Origin: Tsukamurella paurometabola
GTDB lineage: Bacteria; Actinomycetota; Actinomycetes; Mycobacteriales; Mycobacteriaceae
Direction of reading: 5' to 3'
Assembly: GCF_900631615.1 (NCBI RefSeq)
Contig: NZ_LR131273.1
Span: forward strand, 744,001-808,000
DNA length: 64,000 bases
The notes under the pieces were generated by a model. It was not told the DNA's origin. It saw only the letters and a list, made by a program, of their open reading frames with translations, and did no database searches. Each line of letters opens with the position of its first letter. Positions within the stretch are counted from its first letter, which is position 1. The position numbers were made by a program, and so were the translations under genes. Shown here in pieces: positions 45,601 to 53,674 of the stretch.

Positions 45601-45922
45601 CACCTCCGGCGACGTGCAGGTCTTCCTCATCTCGCTCAAGGCCGGCGGCTTCGGCCTGAACCTGGTGCAGGCCGACTACTGCTTCCTCCTGGACCCGTGG
45701 TGGAACCCCGCCGCGGAGGCGCAGGCCATCGACCGCGCGCACCGCATCGGCCAGACCCGCAGCGTGATGGTCTACCGGCTCGTCTCCGCCGACACCATCG
45801 AGGACAAGGTCATGGCGCTCAAGGAGCGCAAGGCCGCGCTGTTCGAGTCCGTCGTGGGCGGCGACGGCGGCTTCGACGCCCGGCTCGCCGCCGCCGACAT
45901 CCGCGCGCTGTTCGAGGACTGA
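42686..45922 (+). CDS. SWIM-zinc-finger SNF2/Swi2-type helicase
   Basis: 1078 residues from ATG 42686 (a TTG two codons earlier is not needed). SWIM zinc ligands are in LCTCPVALNCKHG at about residues 80-93. A middle region of unknown fold leads to the SNF2 motor: Walker A in DDMGLGKTVQT (~640), LDEAQ (~744), GTPMENHLEELWAL, then the second lobe VFSQFTGF, DPWWNPAAEAQAIDRAHRIGQT with motif VI. It is an ATP-driven nucleic-acid translocase. Bacterial SWIM-SNF2 proteins (HepA-like) have been linked to transcription or DNA repair; the specific role is not known. Confidence 0.92.
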   Translation: MSASTAGGGPSFTPEDLIGFFGGPTVRRAGEYVGSGLIGDLEWDDEKRLVTGVVAGTREYDTQVWIEPGGSGWRPVRSLCTCPVALNCKHGAALLLELTAEDVEESEVPQPDPWERQLAALLPEAPRTSAAVLPVALQFDVDERGVVSGQRLQVRLATPGMREGSWVAGDVRWRTIATAPRVAPAQRDVLAPLAQLITWSLYGVDAWADLGMVDTPLLWDQLRAVRDAGVPLLSKKPRGSVILGPPTRLGLVTRSVDGTVELDREVDFGDGPRPFTGGLLGAHRALGVFQQDGDVLRLAPLDPPLSPQHTTALRRFTPVRVPTAAVPELREKYLPYLAAVAPVRDPDQLVGEVEVSGPELLCTARYFPEAAELEVDWKWRYTVGDEARDYVLGREPAGLADAVGQQRITRAMAVALREAAVGVDHSQGFYRGTEAAVWLAEVAPVLRSVPSVIVEVTDDPGFRWAESSASVSVRVRSESDNPSTDWFDLEVAVEVDGEEVPFRDVFTAVAAGHDTLVTPGGVLARIDGERFDRLRELIGEARDLPARGAKRSSRGAPGSADRDGLRISRFQAGLVDDLADLADATDFDGDWSRRVGALTAGDLARQEAPSTLRAELRPYQRDGLDWLAFLYDNDFGGILADDMGLGKTVQTLALICRAHERAEARPGPFLVVAPTSVVGNWAAECRRFAPHLTVAVVSETARKSGSSIASVVADADLVLTSYTLLRLDAEEYAAVSWAGVILDEAQFVKNPRSKAFAAVSLLDRAFTLAVTGTPMENHLEELWALTALTVPGLFPGRSWFAEEYRRPIERGGDDDRLARLRRRVRPFMLRRTKDLVAKDLPEKTESVVQVELSEEHRHTYDRVLADQRAKLLGLLDDFEGNRFEILRSLTMLRRLALDPSLVDEELAVEDVAKLDYLVEKLDELLEEQHAVLVFSQFTGFLRKAAERLDEEGVEYAYLDGSTTDRAAAIEKFTSGDVQVFLISLKAGGFGLNLVQADYCFLLDPWWNPAAEAQAIDRAHRIGQTRSVMVYRLVSADTIEDKVMALKERKAALFESVVGGDGGFDARLAAADIRALFED

Positions 45923-45943
45923 GGACCGGGCGAGAGCGATGAC

Positions 45944-46318
45944 TCAGGCCGCGGTGAGGGCCTCGAGGGCGTGGCCGTCGGGCGAGCGGAAGTAGACGCC
46001 GCGGCCGCCGAAGCGGTGGTTGATCTCGCCGACGCCGGAACCGTCGGGGTGGGCGTGGTAGCTCAGGCCCCGCTCGGTGATCCGCGCGAAGATCTCGTCG
46101 AACTCCTTCTCGGAGACCAGGAACGCGTAGTGCTGCGGATGGATCGGCGCGGGCACCGTCATCACGTCGAGCACGACGTCGTTGGCAAGGCGGACCTGCT
46201 GGAAGTGCCCGCCGCCGATGTCCACCGGGTCCTCGAGACCGAGCAGTTCGGTGAGGAACCGCGCGGTCTCGAGGTTGTCGGAGGCGGCGACGATGGTGTG
46301 GTTCAGTTCGATGCTCAT
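45944..46318 (-). CDS. VOC-family (glyoxalase-like) protein
   Basis: 124 residues. One VOC domain: MSIELNHTIVAASDNLETARFLTELLGL and GRGVYFRSPDGHALEALT, with E/H positions for a possible metal site. Enzymes of this fold include glyoxalase I, extradiol dioxygenases and antibiotic-binding proteins; no specific function is visible. It is downstream of the hydrolase gene by 33 bases, possibly the last gene of the leftward unit repressed by the WYL regulator. Confidence 0.85.
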   Translation of the reverse strand: MSIELNHTIVAASDNLETARFLTELLGLEDPVDIGGGHFQQVRLANDVVLDVMTVPAPIHPQHYAFLVSEKEFDEIFARITERGLSYHAHPDGSGVGEINHRFGGRGVYFRSPDGHALEALTAA

Positions 46319-46351
46319 GCCTCGACGCTAGGACCTCAACCAGCGTTCATG

Positions 46352-46948
46352 TCAACGGCTCACGATCGGATTCGCGGCACCGATGAACCGCAGCACCGCC
46401 GTCCAGAAGGCCTCGGTGGCGGCACCGTCGAACTCCGCCGGGAGCGACGGATCCGTGAACAGGTGACCGGCGCCGGGGTACTGGAGGAACTCGCCGATCG
46501 CGCCCGCCTCCCCGACCGAGCGCAGCACCGATTCGACCGAGCCGGGCTGCCGGAACGGGTCGTCGAGCGCGTAGTGCAACTGCGCCGGCACACCCTGCGG
46601 CCAGTGATCCTGGCCGATCATGTCCAGCGGCAGCGCGCCGGAACAGAGCACCGCCCGCGCGACGGGCCGGTTGCCCGCGACGTACGTCGCCATGCCACCG
46701 CCGTTGGAGAAGCCCATGACCACGAGATCCTCCGGCAGCCCCGCGACCGCGGCGAGCGCCGACGCCATGAGCGCCGGGAAGCCGATGCCCTCGACATGGG
46801 CCGAGGCCTCGTCATAGGACTCGAAGACCCGCCCGTCGTACTGGTCGACGACGTGCACCACGTGCCCGGCGGCGCGCAGGCGGGCCGCGGCGTCACGAAC
46901 GCCCTCGCGCACGCCGAGCACGGAGTGGAACAGTGCAACCGTGCTCAT
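46352..46948 (-). CDS. Dienelactone hydrolase family protein
   Basis: 198 residues from ATG 46948, ATGA-overlapped with the mycothiol-type gene. The nucleophile elbow is VMGFSNGGGMATYVAG with Ser, unlike the Cys in true dienelactone hydrolases; LHYALDDPFRQPG and YPGAGHLFTDPSLPAEFD supply the Asp and His. The substrate is unknown. Its close linkage to a mycothiol-dependent isomerase-like protein and a VOC protein suggests a small detoxification unit. Confidence 0.87.
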   Translation of the reverse strand: MSTVALFHSVLGVREGVRDAAARLRAAGHVVHVVDQYDGRVFESYDEASAHVEGIGFPALMASALAAVAGLPEDLVVMGFSNGGGMATYVAGNRPVARAVLCSGALPLDMIGQDHWPQGVPAQLHYALDDPFRQPGSVESVLRSVGEAGAIGEFLQYPGAGHLFTDPSLPAEFDGAATEAFWTAVLRFIGAANPIVSR

Positions 46949-47526
46949 GCTGCGGCCCAGTGGTGGCCGCTCCAGTTCGCGAGGCGCTCGGTGGGGCCGG
47001 CGCCCTCGCGGGGCTCGACGACGGGGCCGAACGGGACGCCCTCCGCGCCGCGGATCGCGGCGGGGATGGACGCCTCGGCAACGGCGAGGGCGCGCTCGAC
47101 GATCGCCGCGTCGCCGAACTCCGGATCCTGCCCGGTGGCGACGGCGAGGTCCCAGCCGTGCACGAGGGTCTCGTTGACGTACATGCCGAGCGCCGCGAAG
47201 CCGGGGACGACGCCCCACGGCACGGCGACCTCCCGCTCGAGCGGGGCGGCGTCCCACGCGGCGAGGGCGCGCTCGCGGGTGGCCCCGTAGGTGGCGGCGT
47301 CGTGGTCCTCCGCGAGGAAGGGCTGGCCCTCGACGGTGGCGGATTCGGCCAGCGCGACGGCGCGCAGGCCGACGGCGTTCATGTGCTGGGCCAGGGCGCG
47401 GACGTCGAACTCGTCGCACGGCGTGGGCAGGGCGAGCTGCTCCTCCGTCACGTTCGCGAGCAGGGACTGCACCCAGGCGGTGACGGCGGCGTAGGCGGGG
47501 CGGGGGTCAGTGGCTGTGTTGGTCAT
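46945..47526 (-). CDS. TIGR03086/DinB-type metal-binding protein (mycothiol-dependent maleylpyruvate isomerase-like)
   Basis: 193 residues. The DinB-like four-helix fold with PTPCDEFDVRALAQHMNAVG at the start and MYVNETLVHGWDLAVATGQDP near residue 130 (H-x-x-D part of the metal site). Family members bind metal and sometimes mycothiol; MDMPI is the best-known example. No maleylpyruvate genes are near. It is the first gene of a leftward unit with the dienelactone hydrolase-like and VOC genes, next to the operator at 47545-47571. Confidence 0.85.
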   Translation of the reverse strand: MTNTATDPRPAYAAVTAWVQSLLANVTEEQLALPTPCDEFDVRALAQHMNAVGLRAVALAESATVEGQPFLAEDHDAATYGATRERALAAWDAAPLEREVAVPWGVVPGFAALGMYVNETLVHGWDLAVATGQDPEFGDAAIVERALAVAEASIPAAIRGAEGVPFGPVVEPREGAGPTERLANWSGHHWAAA

Positions 47527-47544
47527 GGAAGCGATTCAACCGGC

Positions 47545-47571
47545 CAAACATGACACCTTCTGTCATGTTTG
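47545..47571. promoter_or_regulatory. WYL-regulator operator (11-base perfect inverted repeat)
   Basis: CAAACATGACA (47545-47555), five bases, TGTCATGTTTG (47561-47571): a perfect repeat between the start codons at 47526 and 47590. It lies where it could block both promoters, so it is the likely operator for the adjacent YafY-type WYL regulator. Confidence 0.7.
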
Positions 47572-47589
47572 TCTGGCAATCTCGGATCC

Positions 47590-48507
47590 ATGCGCGCCGA
47601 CCGTCTCCTGTCCGTCCTCATGCTGCTGCGCCACCGCGGCACCATGACGGCCGCGCAGATCGCCGCGGAACTCGAGGTCTCCACCCGGACCGTGCTCCGC
47701 GACGTCGAGGCGCTCGGGGTCGCGGGCGTCCCCGTCTACACCGACCGCGGCCGCGGCGGCGGCATCAGCCTGCTCCCCGGCTACCGCACCGACCTCACGG
47801 GCCTCACCCTCGACGAGGCGAAGGCGCTCCTCGCGGGCGCCCCCGACTCCCCCGCCTTCGCGGGCGCCATGCGCAAGGTGGCGGCGGCGCTGCCGGAGGC
47901 GCACCGTCGGGAAGCGGCGGCCGCCGCGCAACGGATCCACGTGCGCCCCGACGGATTCGTCCGCGTCCCCGAGCCGGAGCCGCACCTCGGCGAGCTGCAG
48001 CGCGCCGTCATCGACGGGCTGCGGGTGCGGGCCACCTACACCGCGCGCGGAGGCGCACCGTCGGAGCGCGTGCTCGATCCCGTCGGCCTGGTGCACGCCG
48101 GGCAGGCCTGGTACCTCATGGCCCTGCGCGACGGCTCCCGGCGCACCTACCGCACCTCGCGGTTCTCCGCCGTCACCGTGCTGGCCGAGCCCGCCCGGCG
48201 GCCCGCCGAGGTGGACCTCGCGGCCGAGTTCGAGGAGTCCCGCGCGTCCTTCCGCTCCGGGCACGACGGCGTCCGGGTCGACCTGCGGGCCGACGAGTAC
48301 GGCTGGACCAAGCTGTGCTCGTTCGGGACGGTCGTCACCCCGCCCGGGCCCGACGGTGCCGGCACCCTCGGGTTCACCGACCTCGGGCGCGCGGTCTGGA
48401 CCCTGTGGGGCGCACTGCCGCACGTCGAGGTGCTCGGGCCGCCCGCGGTGCGCGCCGCTCTCCTCGCGCGCCTCGCCGACGCCGCCGAGGCTCTCGGCAC
48501 CGCCTAG
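47590..48507 (+). CDS. WYL-domain (YafY-type) transcriptional regulator
   Basis: 305 residues from ATG 47590. N-terminal winged helix: RADRLLSVLMLLRHRGTMTAAQIAAELEVSTRTVLRDVEALG and YTDRGRGGGISLLPGYR. From about 140, a WYL domain (GLVHAGQAWYLMALRDGSRRTYRTSRFSAV) and a WCX extension. WYL domains bind nucleic-acid-derived or small-molecule ligands. It faces the mycothiol-type/hydrolase/VOC unit across the 47545-47571 repeat and is probably their repressor. Its 3' end overlaps the GntR gene by 4 bases. Confidence 0.88.
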   Translation: MRADRLLSVLMLLRHRGTMTAAQIAAELEVSTRTVLRDVEALGVAGVPVYTDRGRGGGISLLPGYRTDLTGLTLDEAKALLAGAPDSPAFAGAMRKVAAALPEAHRREAAAAAQRIHVRPDGFVRVPEPEPHLGELQRAVIDGLRVRATYTARGGAPSERVLDPVGLVHAGQAWYLMALRDGSRRTYRTSRFSAVTVLAEPARRPAEVDLAAEFEESRASFRSGHDGVRVDLRADEYGWTKLCSFGTVVTPPGPDGAGTLGFTDLGRAVWTLWGALPHVEVLGPPAVRAALLARLADAAEALGTA

Positions 48508-49217
48508 GACGACTCCTCGGCCATCGCGCGGCGGATCCAGTTCTCGACGCCGGCGATGTGCACGATCGCGCAGGCCTCCGCGACGTCCGCCTGCCCGGCG
48601 ACCAGGGCGTCGTAGATCTGACGGTGCTCGGCCGCGGTCCGCGCGCGGGCGTCCTCCTGCTCGAGGCCGCGCCAGATCCGGGCCCGCAGAGTGGGTGCCG
48701 ACAGGCCCGAGATGAGTGCCCGCAGTACAGGATTGCCCGACGCCTCGGCGATGGTCTGGTGGAACAGGATGTCCTGCTGCACCAGGGTCTCCATCGACGC
48801 GTCGGGGCCGCCGAGGGGCAGGGTCTCCTCGAGGATCGCGAGCTTCTCCGGGGTGATCCGCCCCGCCGCCATCGCCGTGGCGGCCGGCTCCAGGATGCGG
48901 CGCACCTCGAAGAAGTGCAGCACCGAGTCCTCCTGCTGGAAGTCGACCACGAAGCCCATCGTGTCGAGCAACAGGGTCGGTTCGAGGCTCGTCACGTAGG
49001 TGCCGTCGCCCTGCCGGACGTCCAGGATCCGCAGCATGGCGAGCGCGCGGATCGCTTCGCGCAACGAGTTGCGCGACAGGCCGAGCCTCGCGGCGAGGTC
49101 CGCCTCGCGCGGGAGGCGGCTCCCCGCGGGCAGTTCCCCGTCGGTGATCATCGCCTTGAGCTTGAGGATCGCGTCGTCCGTCCGCGAGATCCGCCCGGCA
49201 CCCTCGTTGGTCGACAT
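48504..49217 (-). CDS. GntR/FadR-type regulator of the L-fucose cluster
   Basis: 237 residues. N-terminal winged helix (LPREADLAARLGLSRNSLREAIRALAMLRILDVRQGDGTYV) and a C-terminal FCD effector domain (LHFFEVRRILEPAATAMAA; DILFHQTIAEASGNPVL; EHRQIYDALVAG). FCD regulators sense sugar acids or short acyl molecules. It is the last gene of the leftward fucose-pathway genes, 35 bases after the aldo-keto reductase. It probably represses that set and the divergent mutarotase-lactonase pair, with a candidate site at 53272-53283. Confidence 0.87.
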   Translation of the reverse strand: MSTNEGAGRISRTDDAILKLKAMITDGELPAGSRLPREADLAARLGLSRNSLREAIRALAMLRILDVRQGDGTYVTSLEPTLLLDTMGFVVDFQQEDSVLHFFEVRRILEPAATAMAAGRITPEKLAILEETLPLGGPDASMETLVQQDILFHQTIAEASGNPVLRALISGLSAPTLRARIWRGLEQEDARARTAAEHRQIYDALVAGQADVAEACAIVHIAGVENWIRRAMAEESS

Positions 49218-49252
49218 CGGTCAATCGTACCGACGCGCCGGCCCGGAGGGAC

Positions 49253-50245
49253 TCACAACGCCGCCTCGAGATCGGCCCAGAGAGCATCCGGTGGAGGTGC
49301 CGCCAGCAGGGCGGCGTCGGCGCGGACCTCGGCCGCGGACCGCATGCCGAGCAGGACCGTCCGCACCGCCGGGTGGCGCAGGGGGAAGTGCACCGCGGCG
49401 TGCGGCAGCGTCGTCCCGTGTTCGCGGCACACCGCCGCGAGCCGGCGCGCCCGGTCGAGCACGTCGGGTGCGGCGGGCGCGTAGTCGTAGGTCGCTCCCG
49501 GACGCGGTGCCGTCGAGGCGGTGATGCCGGAGTTGAAGACCCCGCCGGCCGCCACGGACACCTCGCGCTCCAGGCACGCCGGGAGCAGATCCTCGCCCGC
49601 GCTGCGGTCGAGGATCGTGTACCGCCCCGCGACCAGGACCACGTCGAGGTCCGTCTCCCGGACGAAGCGGGTGAGCATGGCCGACTGGTTCATTCCGGCG
49701 CCGTACGACGTGATGACGCCCTGCCTGCGCAATTCGTCCAGCGCCGGGAACGCGCCGTCCAAGGCCTCCGCCGCGTGATCGTCGGGATCGTGGACGTAGA
49801 CGACGTCGATCCGGTCGCGGCCCAGGCGTTCCAGGCTGGCCTCGAGCGAGCGCAGCACCCCGTCGCGGCTGAAGTCCCACACGCGCTCGACGTCCGCGGC
49901 GACCGCGAACCCCTCGGAGTCCGTGGCGTCCGCGGAGACGCGCGCGGGGCGCAGGATCCGGCCGACCTTGGTGGAGAGCACCACACCCCGTCGATCCGCC
50001 AGCGCAGCACCGAGCCTGCGTTCCGACAGTCCCAGGCCGTAGTGCGGGGCGGTGTCGAAGTAGTCGACGCCCGCGTCGGCCGCGGCGCGCACGGCGTCCA
50101 CCGCCTCCGCGTCGTCCACGGCGGTGTACAGGTTCCCTATCGCCGCCGCACCGAAGGCGAGCGGCGCCACCCGCAGGCCGCCGCGGCCGAACGGCCGTGC
50201 CGCCGGGCGGGTTCCACCGAGGGGATCGAGGTTCGCCACGGTCAC
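49253..50245 (-). CDS. Aldo/keto reductase, probable L-fucose (galactose) dehydrogenase
   Basis: 330 residues from GTG 50245 (GTGA overlap with the SDR stop). AKR motifs: LAFGAAAIGNLY, VDYFDTAPHYGLGLSERRLG with the catalytic Asp and Tyr, VLSTKVGRIL with the Lys, and DVVYVHDPDDH with the His. The same fold in L-fucose degradation oxidises the sugar to L-fucono-1,5-lactone. The assignment rests on the cluster: FucD dehydratase, lactonase and mutarotase are all present. Substrate not tested. Confidence 0.82.
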   Translation of the reverse strand: MTVANLDPLGGTRPAARPFGRGGLRVAPLAFGAAAIGNLYTAVDDAEAVDAVRAAADAGVDYFDTAPHYGLGLSERRLGAALADRRGVVLSTKVGRILRPARVSADATDSEGFAVAADVERVWDFSRDGVLRSLEASLERLGRDRIDVVYVHDPDDHAAEALDGAFPALDELRRQGVITSYGAGMNQSAMLTRFVRETDLDVVLVAGRYTILDRSAGEDLLPACLEREVSVAAGGVFNSGITASTAPRPGATYDYAPAAPDVLDRARRLAAVCREHGTTLPHAAVHFPLRHPAVRTVLLGMRSAAEVRADAALLAAPPPDALWADLEAAL

Positions 50246-51003
50246 CTCGGGGGCGGCATGCGGAGGCCGCTCATGCCGCCGTCGACGGCCAGCGCAGTGC
50301 CCGTCGTGGCGGAGGCGGTAGGACTGAGCAGGTAGCAGATCGCCCCCGCCACTTCGGCATCCGTGACCAGTCGCCCGGTGGGCTGTCGCTGCCGCAGGTA
50401 CTCGGCCTCCGCCTCGGGGTCGGCGGCCGCGTCCAGCAGGCGCCGCACCCAGGGGGTGTCGACGGTGCCCGGGTTGACGCAGTTGACGCGGATGCCCTCG
50501 CGCACATGGTCGGCCGCCATCGCGCGGGTCATCGCTTCGATCGCCCCCTTGGAGGCGCTGTACAACGCGCGGCCGGGCAGGCCCGCCGTCGCGGCGATCG
50601 AGCAGGTGTTGACCACGGCCGGATTGGGCGACCGACGCAGGTGCGGCAGGCTCGCGCGGGTCACCCGCACGGTGCCGAGCACGTTCACGTCCAACACCTT
50701 CCGCCAATCGTCGAGCGTCCCCGATTCGACGGTGCCCTGCGCGCCGATCCCCGCATTGTTCACCAGGCCGTCGATCCCGCCGAGGTACTCCGCGGCGGTC
50801 GCGACGGCCGCGGCGACCGATTCCTCGTCCGCGACGTCGCACGCGATGCCCATGGAGTCGGTCGGGGCGTCGTCGGGCTGCAGGTCGAGCACGGCGACGA
50901 CCGCTCCGCGCACCATGAGCTCCTCCGTCGTCCGGCGCCCGATCCCCGAGGCGCCGCCCGTCACCACGGCCCGGAATCCGGCGAATTCGTCTGCGCTGCT
51001 CAT
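50242..51003 (-). CDS. 2-keto-3-deoxy-L-fuconate dehydrogenase-like SDR
   Basis: 253 residues from ATG 51003 (ATGA overlap with FucD stop). [70 protein letters not shown] with the YSASK pair, and a [11 protein letters not shown] end. In the oxidative L-fucose route, an SDR of this type makes 2,4-diketo-3-deoxy-L-fuconate. Placement between FucD and the AKR gives the assignment. A general SDR role is the alternative. Confidence 0.82.
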   Translation of the reverse strand: MSSADEFAGFRAVVTGGASGIGRRTTEELMVRGAVVAVLDLQPDDAPTDSMGIACDVADEESVAAAVATAAEYLGGIDGLVNNAGIGAQGTVESGTLDDWRKVLDVNVLGTVRVTRASLPHLRRSPNPAVVNTCSIAATAGLPGRALYSASKGAIEAMTRAMAADHVREGIRVNCVNPGTVDTPWVRRLLDAAADPEAEAEYLRQRQPTGRLVTDAEVAGAICYLLSPTASATTGTALAVDGGMSGLRMPPPR

Positions 51004-52307
51004 GATGCTCCCTTCCAGGCCTCCCCGTCCGGGAAGCCGTACCGCACGAGCGTCTCCGGCCGGATCTGCGCCGAGAAGCCGGGCGCGGCGGGCGCCGCGT
51101 AGGTGCCGTTCTCGATGCGCACCGGGTCGAGGAAGTGCTCGTGGAGGTGATCGACGTACTCGATGGTGCGGTCGGCGACCGTTCCCGAGACGGCCACGAA
51201 GTCGAACATGGCGAGGTGCTGCACCAGCTCGCACAGTCCCACTCCCCCCGCGTGGGGGCACACCGGAACCCCGAACTTGGCCGCCAGCAGGAGGATCGCG
51301 ATGTTCTCGTTGACGCCCGCGACGCGCGTGGAGTCGAGCTGCAGGACGTCGAGCGCCTCGGCCTGGAGGAGCTGCTTGAACAGCACCCGGCTGTGGGCGT
51401 GTTCGCCCGTGGCGATCCGGACCGGTGTCGCCCGGCGCCGGATCGCCGCGTGCGCGAGCACGTCGTCGGGGGCGGTCGGCTCCTCCACCCACCACGGATC
51501 GAACTCGCGGAGCCGGTCGATCGCCGCGACCGCGTCGTCGACGTCCCACCGCTGGTTCGCGTCGACGGCGATCCGCACGTCGTCGCCGACCGCCGAGCGC
51601 GCGAGCGCGAAGCGCCGGACGTCGTCGTCGATATCGGCGCCGACCTTGAGCTTGATCTGCGTGAACCCCTCGGCGACCGCTTCTTTCGCGAGCCGCACCA
51701 GCTTCTCGTCGGAGTATCCGAGCCAGCCGGGCGAGGTGGTGTAGGCCGGGTAGCCCTCGGCCCGGAGCGCCGCGGCCCGCTCCGCCCGGCCCGGCGCCGC
51801 ACGTTCGAGCAGGGCGAGGGCCTCGTCGGGCGTGAGGGCATCGGTGAGGTACCGGAAGTCGACCAGATCCACGATCTCCTGGGGGCTCAGCCCGGCGAGC
51901 ACCTGCCACAGCGGCAGTCCGGCCCGCTTGGCGCGCAGATCCCACAGGGCGTTGACCACCGCGCCGATCGCCATGTGCATGACGCCCTTCTCCGGCCCGA
52001 GCCAGCGCAGCTGGGCGTCGTAGACCAGCTCGCGCCACATTCCGCCGAGGTCGGCGAGGACCGCGTCGACGTCGCGCCCGAGGACGTACGGCGCGAGGGC
52101 CTCGATCGCGGCCCGCTGCACGTCGTTGCCCCGGCCGATGGTGAAGACGAAGCCGTGCCCCTCGAGCCCGTCGCCCGCGTCCGTCTCCAGGATCAGGTAG
52201 GCCGCCGAGTAGTCGGGATCGACGTTCATCGCATCCGAGCCGTCGAGTTCGGCGGAGGTGGGGAACCGCACGTCGAGGGTGCGGAACCCGGTGAAGACAC
52301 CGGACAT
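51000..52307 (-). CDS. fucD: L-fuconate dehydratase
   Basis: 435 residues, enolase superfamily of the FucD/ENOSF1 branch. [18 protein letters not shown] holds the K-x-K acid/base pair, [11 protein letters not shown] the first metal Asp, [11 protein letters not shown] the Glu, [11 protein letters not shown] the third metal ligand, and [15 protein letters not shown] the opposite-face His. The N-terminal [26 protein letters not shown] segment is characteristic of FucD. It dehydrates L-fuconate to 2-keto-3-deoxy-L-fuconate. One base separates it from the FAH gene upstream. Confidence 0.92.
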   Translation of the reverse strand: MSGVFTGFRTLDVRFPTSAELDGSDAMNVDPDYSAAYLILETDAGDGLEGHGFVFTIGRGNDVQRAAIEALAPYVLGRDVDAVLADLGGMWRELVYDAQLRWLGPEKGVMHMAIGAVVNALWDLRAKRAGLPLWQVLAGLSPQEIVDLVDFRYLTDALTPDEALALLERAAPGRAERAAALRAEGYPAYTTSPGWLGYSDEKLVRLAKEAVAEGFTQIKLKVGADIDDDVRRFALARSAVGDDVRIAVDANQRWDVDDAVAAIDRLREFDPWWVEEPTAPDDVLAHAAIRRRATPVRIATGEHAHSRVLFKQLLQAEALDVLQLDSTRVAGVNENIAILLLAAKFGVPVCPHAGGVGLCELVQHLAMFDFVAVSGTVADRTIEYVDHLHEHFLDPVRIENGTYAAPAAPGFSAQIRPETLVRYGFPDGEAWKGAS

Positions 52308-52308
52308 C

Positions 52309-53160
52309 TCAGGCCTCCCCGAGAACGGATCGGTGCCCGCCGAGCAGCTCGATGTGCGTCTCGATCACATCGCCGCGGCGCAGGTAGGGCTTCGGATCCG
52401 GGTACCCGAAGGCGACGCCCGCCGGGGTACCGGTGTTCACCACGTCACCGGGCTCGAGAACCATGAACCGGCTGAGATACCGGATGATCTCGCCGACGCC
52501 GAAGATCATCTGCGCGGTGTTCGCTCGCTGCCGGATCTCGCCGTTGACCGACAGCCGGATGTCGAGCCGCTGCGGATCGGGGATCTCGTCGGCGGTGACC
52601 AGCTCGGGGCCGAGCGGGTTGAAGGTCTCACAGTTCTTGCCCTTGTCCCACGTGCCGCCGCGGTTCATCTGGAAGTCCCGCTCGGAGACGTCGTCGGAGA
52701 CGGTGTACCCGGCGACGCAGGCGAGCCCCTGCTCCGCATCGTCGAGATAGCGTGCGGTGCTGCCGATCACGGCGGCCAGCTCCACCTCGTAGTCGGTGGC
52801 GACGGAGCCCCGCGGGATCAGGACCTCGTCGTACGGGCCGACGATCGTCGCCGACGTCTTGAGGAACATCACGGGCTCGGCCGGCTTCTCGTGCCGGGTC
52901 TCCTCGGCGTGAGCCAGGTAGTTCACACCGATGCACACGACCTTGCCCGGCCGCGCGACGGGAGCGCCGACGCGGAGCCCCGCGGGATCGAACGCCGGCA
53001 GTCGCCCCGCGCGCAGGGCCTCCGCGAGCAGGCGCTGCGCGTCGCCGACTGTGCCCGGGTGGTAGTCGGAGACCACCGCGGAAGCGTCGTACCACCGCCC
53101 GTCCCCCGGGGACACGATCGGCCGCTCCGCGCCCGCTTCTCCGACTCGTCGCAGTCTCAT
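52309..53160 (-). CDS. Fumarylacetoacetate hydrolase family, probable 2,4-diketo-3-deoxy-L-fuconate hydrolase
   Basis: 283 residues. FAH fold: [47 protein letters not shown] with the metal-binding Glu, [14 protein letters not shown], and [15 protein letters not shown]. In the oxidative fucose pathway this class of enzyme splits 2,4-diketo-3-deoxy-fuconate into pyruvate and L-lactate. First gene of the leftward operon, with FucD one base behind. No separate aldolase is needed for this route. Confidence 0.88.
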   Translation of the reverse strand: MRLRRVGEAGAERPIVSPGDGRWYDASAVVSDYHPGTVGDAQRLLAEALRAGRLPAFDPAGLRVGAPVARPGKVVCIGVNYLAHAEETRHEKPAEPVMFLKTSATIVGPYDEVLIPRGSVATDYEVELAAVIGSTARYLDDAEQGLACVAGYTVSDDVSERDFQMNRGGTWDKGKNCETFNPLGPELVTADEIPDPQRLDIRLSVNGEIRQRANTAQMIFGVGEIIRYLSRFMVLEPGDVVNTGTPAGVAFGYPDPKPYLRRGDVIETHIELLGGHRSVLGEA

Positions 53161-53271
53161 CGACGTCCTCTCGCGCTAGAGTGATCCACCCGGAGCGGCC
53201 CCGGGTACCTCCGCCACAGCGGTTCACGCCGTGTCATGAGTCACACTCACCGACTCTAAACATCGGACCTC

Positions 53272-53283
53272 TGTTGGTCAACA
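53272..53283. promoter_or_regulatory. Candidate GntR/FCD site in the fucose divergent promoter
   Basis: TGTTGGTCAACA gives a TGTTG-GT-CAACA inverted repeat within the 187-base gap between FAH (53160) and the mutarotase (53348). GACC-N6-GGTC (53267-53280) overlaps it. GntR/FadR proteins bind T-G-G-T-type half-sites, so this is a plausible operator; the match is modest. Confidence 0.4.
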
Positions 53284-53347
53284 CGCTGCACAACAGGGAC
53301 AGCCACCCTAGACTGTGGGACGAGTTCGAGAAGTGATCGGAGGAATA

Positions 53348-53674
53348 GTGTCGGAGACGATCGCCCTGCACACCCGCCTCAAGGCGGGAGCCGAGGCGGA
53401 GTACGACCGGGTGCACGCCGCGATCCCCGCCGATCTCGACGGCGCGCTCCGCGCGGCGGGGGTCCGTTCGTGGCGGATCTGGCGCGACGGGCGCGAGCTC
53501 TTCCACCTCGTCGAGGTCGACGACTACCGCGCCATGCGGAAGCGGCTCGCGGACCACCCCGCGAACGTGCCCTGGCAGGCCCGCATGGCGGAGTTGCTCG
53601 ACGTCCCCGACGACTACTCCGGCGACGACCGCGGCATCCCCCTCGTGTGGGCCCTCCCCCTCGACCCCGCATGA
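53348..53674 (+). CDS. L-fucose/L-rhamnose mutarotase (RhaM/DUF718-type)
   Basis: 108 residues from GTG 53348 with CGGAGGA 7 bases before it; the frame extends to 53315 without a ribosome site. IALHTRLKAGAEAEYDRVHAAIP, GVRSWRIWRDGRELFHLVEVDDYRAM and PVNVPWQ-like ANVPWQARMAELL are the RhaM/DUF718 pattern. It interconverts alpha and beta anomers so that the dehydrogenase is supplied. Its stop overlaps the lactonase start by ATGA. Confidence 0.87.
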   Translation: MSETIALHTRLKAGAEAEYDRVHAAIPADLDGALRAAGVRSWRIWRDGRELFHLVEVDDYRAMRKRLADHPANVPWQARMAELLDVPDDYSGDDRGIPLVWALPLDPA

